Virus record (IMG/VR): IMGVR_UViG_3300021197_000202
Span: 1 to 26,304 of that record
Source of the DNA: a virus
DNA length: 26,304 bases
Strand: one strand, 5' to 3'
The notes under the pieces are model-generated. The model was not told the DNA's origin and ran no database searches. It was given only the letters and a program-made list of their open reading frames with translations. The position numbers and the translations under genes are program-made. Positions 21,079 through 26,304 of the stretch are shown in pieces (position 1 is the stretch's first letter; each line of letters opens with the position of its first letter).

Positions 21079-22637
21079 TGCATAGCCTCCATTGTTGCTC
21101 CACCATCATTAGCAGTCGGCGGCCCTTGTTCGGCCATTGCTTGCGCCTGCATCTGTTGCATCATCATTTCTTGCTCTTCCGCTGTGGTAAGCAAGTCCTG
21201 TTTGATGTTCATTTTATCGGCAATGAATGCTGTGATCCGTGGGATCGACAATGCCATCTGACCCTGTGGGCCTAGAGAGTTGGCAATCTGCATAAACTGC
21301 ACGATATCGTTTACCTCTTGTAACTTCTGGGCCTGAGCCAACGGAGCCACCGGCGTAACCTTGACCTCTACACCATTAACCTTGAGCGGCAGATCGATGT
21401 AGCCAGCTTGGTCCATCACATAGAGAATGCGCGATACCAGCGGGATCATAGTCTCATCAATCAATCGACCAAACGCAGAACCCAAGTTAGAAGCCAGCTC
21501 ACGGGATCTCTCGGCAATCTCAGTCGCAGACCGGGCCGACATATTGTCAGGCGGCAACGTGTCATCCATCAAGATCTTCTTAATGTTCATGCGCAGATCA
21601 TTCATAACGATCTGGCTTGTGTTAAAGTCACCGGCACGGGGCAGAGGAGACAGGGACGGACCCTGTGCGCCACCGTTACGAGCCACACCAATGATTGCAC
21701 CAGGCTGAATCTTTACGTTCTGAGGGTTAAGAACGCCATCGTCAGCAGCAGTATATACGCCAGAGATCGACAAGGAAGCATTCTTCAAAACTAACTCAAC
21801 GGTCTTGTTTAGCGTCTTAATGTCAGCAATCGCAGTCACCAGTGGGCCACGGCCATAGATCTCACCGGCAACCTTCATGTAACGCGCAACTATAAATGGC
21901 GAAGACTTCATGGTGCGGTAGACCAGATCTTGCCGCTTACCAGGCCAGATAACATGATAGCAATATATCGCTCTTTCGTAATCATAGATCACAGCATCCA
22001 TAAGATCGATCTCTTTAGATGGTGATCGTGATATCGCATCTACCAATTCCGGCGTCATTTCAGCATCAGGGAACTCTTGAGGTATCGCTTCAGCCTTCAT
22101 TCTTAGCTTGCGATAAACATTATCGACATTGCCGAATGTGCCTTCTTCAATCGAAACGAGATACTGAGGGATCGGTGTAAAACGGATCGGAGTTGCCTCA
22201 TCACCAGGCGTCACCATCATTACAGCAGTACCCACACAGAGATCCAGAAGGAACTCGCCCATAGCCAGATCAAAGTTAGTCTGGCGCATTACCTCAAACA
22301 TCCGTTCAGTGTACGCATCAAGCGCAGCTTGAGCCTGTGGCTGTTGTTCTTTTGGGATGCCAGTGCCAGCCTCTAGGCGACACCATTGCTTCTGAGGTGG
22401 GAACAAGCCAGCCTGTATGCGGTTAGCAAAACGCTGAGTGGCTGAGATAGCTGTGGAGTCAAACACACGGCCCATCTTCTTCTGACCGGCGGTGTTACCC
22501 TCATAGTTTCCATCGTACATATTGCGCTGCGGCAGAGCAAACTCGTAGCAATCCTCATAGATAGTACGCCATTGATCCTTGCGGGATTGGGCCTTGGCCT
22601 CACGCTCCATGATCTCTCTTACGTCTAGCCGAGCCAT
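21075..22637 (-). CDS. Portal protein (head-tail connector)
   Basis: 520 aa. Forms the dodecameric ring at one capsid vertex through which the terminase pumps DNA. Family marks: an N-terminal helical region with DQWRTIYEDCYEFALPQRN, then GRVFDSTAISATQRFANRIQ, LFPPQKQWCRLE, and a central QYLVSIEEGTFGNVDNVYRK stretch. NGGAQGPSLSPL and MSARSATEIAERSRELASNLG (clip/wing) follow, and a C-terminal Met/Gln-rich barrel helix (AEEQEMMMQQMQAQAMAEQ). These match T7 gp8-type connectors. AGGATAATGAG precedes the ATG. The order terminase, small proteins, portal, scaffold, capsid is standard. Confidence 0.93.
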   Translation of the reverse strand: MARLDVREIMEREAKAQSRKDQWRTIYEDCYEFALPQRNMYDGNYEGNTAGQKKMGRVFDSTAISATQRFANRIQAGLFPPQKQWCRLEAGTGIPKEQQPQAQAALDAYTERMFEVMRQTNFDLAMGEFLLDLCVGTAVMMVTPGDEATPIRFTPIPQYLVSIEEGTFGNVDNVYRKLRMKAEAIPQEFPDAEMTPELVDAISRSPSKEIDLMDAVIYDYERAIYCYHVIWPGKRQDLVYRTMKSSPFIVARYMKVAGEIYGRGPLVTAIADIKTLNKTVELVLKNASLSISGVYTAADDGVLNPQNVKIQPGAIIGVARNGGAQGPSLSPLPRAGDFNTSQIVMNDLRMNIKKILMDDTLPPDNMSARSATEIAERSRELASNLGSAFGRLIDETMIPLVSRILYVMDQAGYIDLPLKVNGVEVKVTPVAPLAQAQKLQEVNDIVQFMQIANSLGPQGQMALSIPRITAFIADKMNIKQDLLTTAEEQEMMMQQMQAQAMAEQGPPTANDGGATMEAMQ

Positions 22638-22641
22638 CTCA

Positions 22642-22914
22642 TTATCCTTTTTTATTACGGTTAGCGAAGTTACGCGCTGCCTCTACCGATCCAAAACCCC
22701 ATGCCTTTAGGGCAAGAGCCTTGCGGGTGGGTTCACCCTTCTCATTTTTCATCGGGCCTTTCATCCCAGCGAACCTAGCAGCAAAGCTAACACGCCGGGG
22801 ATTAGTCCCTGTCTTGACGGGAGCCTTTAGATTACCCCCATCTTTACGCTCAAAGTGCTTACGGCCAGCCTCATTGAGACCACCCTCCGGATTTTGGTGC
22901 GCCTTCTTTACCAT
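22642..22914 (-). CDS. Conserved basic protein, DUF6321-like (90 aa)
   Basis: The sequence MVKKAHQNPEGGLNEAGRKHF, then GGNLKAPVKTGTNPRRVSFAA, then MKGPMKNEKGEPTRKALALK and WGFGSVEAARNFANRNKKG is a well-conserved pattern that I recall in many marine phages of different morphologies, as well as in some small-gene clusters (DUF6321 by memory). It is Lys/Arg-rich, Gly-rich and probably binds nucleic acid or another virion part. 'NPEGGLxxxGR' at the front and 'PxRKALALxxW' near the end are its marks. It precedes the portal gene by 4 nt. Function unknown; abundance in unrelated phages suggests a packaging, head or DNA-handling role. Confidence 0.85.
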   Translation of the reverse strand: MVKKAHQNPEGGLNEAGRKHFERKDGGNLKAPVKTGTNPRRVSFAARFAGMKGPMKNEKGEPTRKALALKAWGFGSVEAARNFANRNKKG

Positions 22915-22917
22915 AAC

Positions 22918-23037
22918 TTACTTCTTTGGCTTGGCAGCGGCCTTCTTGGGCGCAGCTTTCTTCTCAGGAACCGCAGCCTTTGCCTCAACAGGCTTTGGTC
23001 GAATGTGTACGCGGGGATCTGATTTGATTTGAGTCAT
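22918..23037 (-). CDS. 39-aa Lys/Ala/Pro-rich peptide, histone H1-tail-like
   Basis: The ATG at 23037 is preceded by AGAAAGG (about 7 nt spacing). The TAA at 22918-22920 is 3 nt before the next gene's start. The product starts MTQIKSDPRVHIRPKP and continues with KK-AAP-KK-AAA-KPKK units; 10 Lys, 8 Ala and 6 Pro in 39 residues. This composition resembles histone H1/Hc1-type tails that bind DNA non-specifically. It is too short for a domain call. The clean spacing to both neighbours and a good ribosome binding site support translation. It could be a DNA-condensing or packaging peptide, or a simple assembly tail; no family recognised. Confidence 0.65.
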   Translation of the reverse strand: MTQIKSDPRVHIRPKPVEAKAAVPEKKAAPKKAAAKPKK

Positions 23038-23048
23038 GTCGAGCCTTT

Positions 23049-23402
23049 CTAATCTACAAAAATTAGCTTCATTTTTTTAGCCATGGTCTGAGCGGCCTCA
23101 TACTTCTTTCGCCGAGCTTTGCCCTTTTTTATCTTGGCTTCTCTTTCAGCAGCCCTGGCAGAAGCAACCTGTTGCTCTGGAGTGGGGCCAGCTGGAGCGC
23201 GAGAATAACCAGGGCCATCATCGCTTTTGTTGCTGTTAGCCATCATATTCTTCAACATTGCAGCAGACTTCCTGCTTCTTAGAGTGCTTTTCTTCATGGA
23301 TACTGGAGCGCCCCTTGGCTTTGACGCTCCAGAGAAAGCTCTGCCAACAGACCTAACAGCATTGTTAAAGTCCATCTTAACCTGCTGTGAGAAACTGGCC
23401 AT
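23049..23402 (-). CDS. Basic hypothetical protein (117 aa)
   Basis: Starts MASFSQQVKMDFNNAVRSVG, with a helical opening and then Ser/Lys/Arg-rich segments (STLRSRKSAAMLKNMM; REAKIKKGKARRKKYEAAQT). A Pro/Gly-rich middle (GPGYSRAPAGPTPEQQ) separates two basic helices. The charge pattern suggests a nucleic-acid-binding or head-associated protein. No family recognised. Its start overlaps the previous stop by 1 nt (TGATG), so it is coupled to the 85-aa gene. In podoviruses small genes at this position are often listed as hypothetical virion or assembly proteins. Confidence 0.75.
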   Translation of the reverse strand: MASFSQQVKMDFNNAVRSVGRAFSGASKPRGAPVSMKKSTLRSRKSAAMLKNMMANSNKSDDGPGYSRAPAGPTPEQQVASARAAEREAKIKKGKARRKKYEAAQTMAKKMKLIFVD

Positions 23403-23659
23403 CAGTCACCCCCGAGCTTAGTCTTTAAATTCTGCGAGTCTGGACCCTCACGCCGAGCGGGGGAGAACAATAAACGCATACCACCAGTTCTACGAAGACG
23501 GCGGCGGCGTTGAGCGCCTTGCATTTCTGACCTCTCTTTAGAAGTCGCACGTTCCTCTGCGCGAGTTCTGGCCGTTTCAGCATCTTGCTCTGCACGAATT
23601 TGTGCTGCTGACTTAGGAGGGGGAGCCGAAGATCCACCACCACCAAATAATCCACCCAT
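23402..23659 (-). CDS. Glycine-rich then Arg-rich small protein (85 aa)
   Basis: The N-terminus is MGGLFGGGGSSAPPP, then a long charged helix (IRAEQDAETARTRAEERATS), then a strongly basic stretch (GAQRRRRLRRTGG) and a short tail (MRLLFSPARREGPD). Proteins with this MGGLFGGG start are common in podovirus structural regions next to the terminase/portal genes, though their function is not known to me. The Gly head may be a flexible or membrane-facing patch and the Arg run a DNA or RNA binding site. It begins 1 nt after the gp13-like gene stop (TAACATG) and ends overlapping the next gene. Confidence 0.75.
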   Translation of the reverse strand: MGGLFGGGGSSAPPPKSAAQIRAEQDAETARTRAEERATSKERSEMQGAQRRRRLRRTGGMRLLFSPARREGPDSQNLKTKLGGD

Positions 23660-23660
23660 G

Positions 23661-24140
23661 TTAAAACCTCACCATCATGTAGTAGTCGGACCCGTCTGGC
23701 CCATACTTTCTCATAACACTTTCTACCTCAAAACGTAGTGCCTTGGCAAACCTAAATGCGGTATCGTTATTCGTGTTTACGCAGATCTGTAGCCTTTTTA
23801 TGCCGTTATTGGCTATTGCGGTATCGGTTAGTTGCTTAGAAGCCCGTATAACCGATATCGCATGGCGCTCAATCTCTTTTCCAGGGATCAGCCACATCTC
23901 CGCAACGCCATCCCAAAAGGGGCGAATGCCAAACGCACAGACAACCTTACCTCTCCCGATACCAGACCAGCTCATCCCGTCTACGGCGTGATCCCAGACA
24001 TAGTTAATGTAGTTAGGTATCACGTTAGCAAAGTCTTTGTTCTCTTCTTTAAGGTTTATCCTGGCTAAATGATCGTAGGTCAGCGGGACGATATGCTCAT
24101 CGTGGCCCATTCTTACCTGGGGCAGTTGGACTAAAGCCAT
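23661..24140 (-). CDS. GNAT-fold-like protein, T7 gp13-type (internal virion protein A)
   Basis: 159 aa. The layout YDHLARINLKEENKDFAN, IGRGKVVCAFGIRPFWDGVA-EMW, then IERHAISVIRASKQLTDTAI, LQICVNTNNDTAFRFAKALR and FEVESVMRKYG follows the strand/helix order of GNAT acetyltransferases, ending with the usual 'N..A..f...lrFe.E..mrkyG.dg'. But the acetyl-CoA loop (Q/RxxGxG/A) at the start of the main helix is missing; residues 88-104 read KEIERHAISVIRASKQL. This favours a structural role as in the T7 gp13/DUF2833-like group rather than an acetyltransferase. It overlaps the terminase stop by 1 nt (TAATG). Confident in fold, moderate in role. Confidence 0.75.
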   Translation of the reverse strand: MALVQLPQVRMGHDEHIVPLTYDHLARINLKEENKDFANVIPNYINYVWDHAVDGMSWSGIGRGKVVCAFGIRPFWDGVAEMWLIPGKEIERHAISVIRASKQLTDTAIANNGIKRLQICVNTNNDTAFRFAKALRFEVESVMRKYGPDGSDYYMMVRF

Positions 24141-25675
24141 TAGAAGACCTCGAAATCTGTGCTTGCGCTGAATGTTTGCCCACCCGCAAAGCTTCCGCCA
24201 TAGGTTCCGCGCCGCAATCTGCGTTGCTCACCGCCACCGAGCATAAGATATCCAAACGCATCCCCGCAGTGAGAGTGCTCATTCTTTACCGGCGCATCTT
24301 TAAACCGATCCTGCCCAGCGCCCATAGACACACGCTTGAAAAAATAGCCGCCACTCAGAGATTTCCGCAGCCGCAGGCACTTCTTGCTAACGAGAAGTCC
24401 AGGTTTACCACCAACCAGCCGGTTCATAGGAGCCGCAGCAGCCTCACGCCTTACATTGAAAGCATTGCTATCTGTCGGCTGTGCGCGAAACCCAATAGAC
24501 TGCAAGTGATCGAAGGCTGTAACCTCGTAGATCTCGTCACGCTTGTTCCCAGCAGGGTCTCCCCAGATCTGCACCTCTGCTTTGTTGAAGCTTGCAGCGA
24601 TCTTGCCTATCAACTCTTGCCCAAAGCGTTCAAGCCCCATGTCAAATGTGACAAGCTCATCAAGGATCTTCCACGCACCGCCAGATGTTCTCTGCCCAAA
24701 GATAGCCGCCGGTGTCAAACCAAAGTCAACGCCGATTTGTAACGGGTATTGCGGATCATACTGCACATCCGCAGACATCATTTCATCGTCATACTCCGGC
24801 CAAACCGGCCTGCCTTCCTGCACGAAGGTAAACTTGCCCTCTGCATAGCACCTGATCCAATCAGCGTTCTTCCCGCCGAGAAGTTGCTCATAGTAACCAT
24901 CAGGCAAATGCGTCTTGTTCTCCGCAGAAGGATTAACCATCCACCACTTGCCACCGGAAAATACAAAACCATTCGCTTCCGGGTTCTCTGGTAGATCCTT
25001 GGCAGACACCTCCAAGACACCACCTGGCTGACGAAAGAACTTCCACGGGAACCGGCCACCGATAGGGTTCTTCTCTGACAGCTCATGCCACCAGTGATCC
25101 GCATCGGGCGGGTTAGTATCCATGATAATGCCATACCAGGACGCACCACCATCGGATTTGGTAGGATAACGGCCAACGCGGTGGGTCAAACCATCGATCA
25201 CAGCCTTTGGTAGCTCTCTAGCCTCATTCACCCACGCACCAGTTAGCTCCAATGACAGCAGCTTACGCACATCTTGGGGCGTAGAAAGAGCCATGAATAT
25301 AACTTCACAGTCAATACCAGGGGCATTATCTCTGCTGGGGAGTTTAAGATGGTGGGTAATAGGCGGTTGCCAGCGCATCTGACCCCATACATCTTCCGGG
25401 AATAGCTCCTGCCAGGTCTTAATCGTAGTTGTTCTAAGCTCTGGATAGGTGTTGCGCACGATCACAAACCTGGAATACCGTATGCCGTCACGCGGAGAGG
25501 GCTTTTGCTGGACAGCTTTTAACATAATCTCAGCAGCACAGCCGTATGACTTGCCCGATCCCACCGGACCCATCAGGCCGCGAACAAAAGACTTATCGTG
25601 TAAAAACTTCCAGACCGTAGCAGACTTAGAGAAATCCAAGTTCATGCTGGGGAGATCAGTCATCGTCAGCCTCAT
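24140..25675 (-). CDS. terL: Terminase large subunit
   Basis: 511 aa, the packaging motor. ATPase: Walker A GPVGSGKS at residues 36-43 (K42); RNTYPELRTTTIKTW (74-88); Walker B and catalytic Glu in LTGAWVNEARE (144-154, E151); and the DTNPPDADHWW coupling motif (186-196). Nuclease: RNase H-like acids D317 (GVDFGLTP), D373 (WGDPAGNKRDE) and D472 (HCGDAFGY). All are present, so it should be active. The first ATG (25675) overlaps the small-terminase gene by 20 nt; Met5 is an alternative start that would reduce the overlap to 8 nt. No intein or insertion is seen. Confidence 0.95.
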   Translation of the reverse strand: MRLTMTDLPSMNLDFSKSATVWKFLHDKSFVRGLMGPVGSGKSYGCAAEIMLKAVQQKPSPRDGIRYSRFVIVRNTYPELRTTTIKTWQELFPEDVWGQMRWQPPITHHLKLPSRDNAPGIDCEVIFMALSTPQDVRKLLSLELTGAWVNEARELPKAVIDGLTHRVGRYPTKSDGGASWYGIIMDTNPPDADHWWHELSEKNPIGGRFPWKFFRQPGGVLEVSAKDLPENPEANGFVFSGGKWWMVNPSAENKTHLPDGYYEQLLGGKNADWIRCYAEGKFTFVQEGRPVWPEYDDEMMSADVQYDPQYPLQIGVDFGLTPAAIFGQRTSGGAWKILDELVTFDMGLERFGQELIGKIAASFNKAEVQIWGDPAGNKRDEIYEVTAFDHLQSIGFRAQPTDSNAFNVRREAAAAPMNRLVGGKPGLLVSKKCLRLRKSLSGGYFFKRVSMGAGQDRFKDAPVKNEHSHCGDAFGYLMLGGGEQRRLRRGTYGGSFAGGQTFSASTDFEVF

Positions 25676-26075
25676 ACGTTGTGGTGATCTCTGGACCCTT
25701 CATGTTGATCCCAATGATCGAAGGCTTGTCCACGTTCTTCTCTACATCGAGCAAGCCACTAGCCTTAGCCAGAACGCGCAGAACACTCACCTTGTCAAAC
25801 ATCTCAATCGTTGTGCCGTACTGACCAACCGTAACCTTCTTGATCGCAGCCAATGCTTCCGAAGGGATCTCATCTAGCGGCTTAACCTGACCAGTGTGAA
25901 GATCAATGATGTCAGTCATACGAGCCGTACCCATCGCAATCAGCTCAGTCGCAACAGCCTCTTTGTTCTGAGCCAAAGTCTCCGACCGGCCAATCCGGCG
26001 CTGCAACACACGCGCACCACCAAACCGACCAACCGGCGGGATAGGTTTTATCTTATCCTCTTTCTTTCTAGCCAT
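25656..26075 (-). CDS. terS: Terminase small subunit
   Basis: 139 aa, directly before the large terminase. The order of motifs (basic head MARKKEDKIKP, helical KEAVATELIAMGTARMTDII, LPxxAxxAI-like SEALAAIKKVTV, DKVSVLRVLAKASGLLD, acidic tail ADDD) is that of podovirus small terminases that recognise the packaging site and stimulate the motor. 'DK.svL..LaK..Gl' is the recurrent marker. An N-terminal HTH is not obvious. Its ATG overlaps the upstream stop (TAATG). Assignment relies strongly on position plus these short motifs. Confidence 0.82.
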   Translation of the reverse strand: MARKKEDKIKPIPPVGRFGGARVLQRRIGRSETLAQNKEAVATELIAMGTARMTDIIDLHTGQVKPLDEIPSEALAAIKKVTVGQYGTTIEMFDKVSVLRVLAKASGLLDVEKNVDKPSIIGINMKGPEITTTYEADDD

Positions 26076-26304
26076 TAGTACGGAATTTCATCGTCCAGCT
26101 TGCCAGCAGCAGGAGCCGCTTGCTGAGAACGGTTGCCATCATCCTCAAACAGCTTCAACCAAACCTCACCCTCCTTGTTGGGTAAAGGCAATCCCTCAAG
26201 CTTGATGCTGATCCCCTTGTCATTCTGAAAGGCAATGCCATGACGAAGCCAAACAGGCTTATCCCGACCAGGCACTTCCTTCGCTTGCACAACACTAAAT
26301 CGCT
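26075..26304 (-). CDS. Hypothetical protein, probably cut by the window edge
   Basis: The frame ends with TAA at 26075-26077 and stays open to the right edge. A GTG at 26288-26290 could start it (71 aa), but the in-frame upstream residues RFSVVQAKEV look like part of the protein and no good ribosome binding site is visible before the GTG, so the true start is probably outside. It reads GRDKPVWLRHGIAFQNDKG, ISIKLEGLPLPNKEGEVWLK, LFEDDGNR and an acidic end. It looks like a small beta-rich protein. A family I vaguely recall with 'KLD.LP....W..LFP' occurs upstream of terminases in marine podoviruses; function unknown. Confidence 0.7.
   Translation of the reverse strand, partial: RFSVVQAKEVPGRDKPVWLRHGIAFQNDKGISIKLEGLPLPNKEGEVWLKLFEDDGNRSQQAAPAAGKLDDEIPY

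Noticed and set aside
24176-24742. 188-codon plus-strand frame opposite the large terminase
   Set aside because: Lies wholly within the terminase nuclease region, whose motifs are intact; product has no recognisable pattern.
1-26304. tRNA genes, CRISPR arrays, insertion sequences, diversity-generating retroelement
   Set aside because: No cloverleaf with a GTTCRANYC arm, no regularly spaced identical repeats with spacers, no transposase or reverse transcriptase, and no template/variable repeat pair were found by reading. The 30-bp repeats at 6710-6961 are coding.

Overview
This window is one contiguous piece of a tailed double-stranded DNA phage with a short-tail (podovirus) virion plan. It holds almost the whole packaging, head, tail, ejection-protein and lysis region. 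No host gene, tRNA, rRNA, CRISPR array, insertion sequence, integrase, polymerase or replication gene is visible. Moderate GC, very tight packing, and small families that I recall mainly from marine phages (a 'DUF6321-like' basic protein, a DUF7936-like protein, a Bbp19-like protein, a GTA-type three-TM holin) suggest a marine podovirus of a proteobacterium. The structural layout is roughly T7/BPP-1/HMO-2011-like. That placement rests on memory of gene order, not on a search.

Layout. From 26304 down to 656 every gene is on the minus strand, so the operon reads right to left: small protein, small terminase, large terminase (24140-25675), a GNAT-like gp13-type protein, a cluster of four small basic proteins (22642-23659), portal (21075-22637), Bbp19-like protein, scaffold, major capsid protein (19062-19895), tail tube/adaptor, nozzle (16187-18385), four internal virion (ejection) proteins (7596-16183), and a 1403-residue tail fibre with a C-terminal self-cleaving chaperone (3338-7549). 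After the fibre comes a run of very short, mostly overlapping genes ending in lysis functions: coiled-coil/TM protein, 57-aa secreted Cys protein, TM protein, 43-aa protein, EF-hand two-TM protein, holin, and GH108 endolysin. At 1-518 three small plus-strand genes converge on the lysis genes. A 13-bp inverted repeat enclosing about 100 nt fills the convergent gap (526-650).

How it works together. The terminase packages DNA through the portal into a scaffold-assembled capsid. The adaptor and nozzle close the head and make the stub tail. The 152/845/1039/821-residue proteins take the place of T7 gp14-gp16 and are probably ejected into the host. The fibre binds the receptor, and the membrane proteins with the endolysin release progeny. 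Translational coupling (ATGA or TGATG junctions) is frequent. The only sizeable non-coding gaps flank the capsid gene (171 nt before it, 57 nt after it). They carry a promoter-like sequence and hairpins, like the special expression unit around T7 gene 10.

Most notable: the 1039-residue ejection protein carries a ParB-like segment and, near its C-terminus, a segment that looks like a RelA/SpoT-type alarmone synthetase or nucleotidyltransferase. If real, the particle may deliver an enzyme acting on nucleotides or tRNA at the moment of infection. Six coding genes shorter than 60 codons or cut by the window edge were read directly from the bases and are included.
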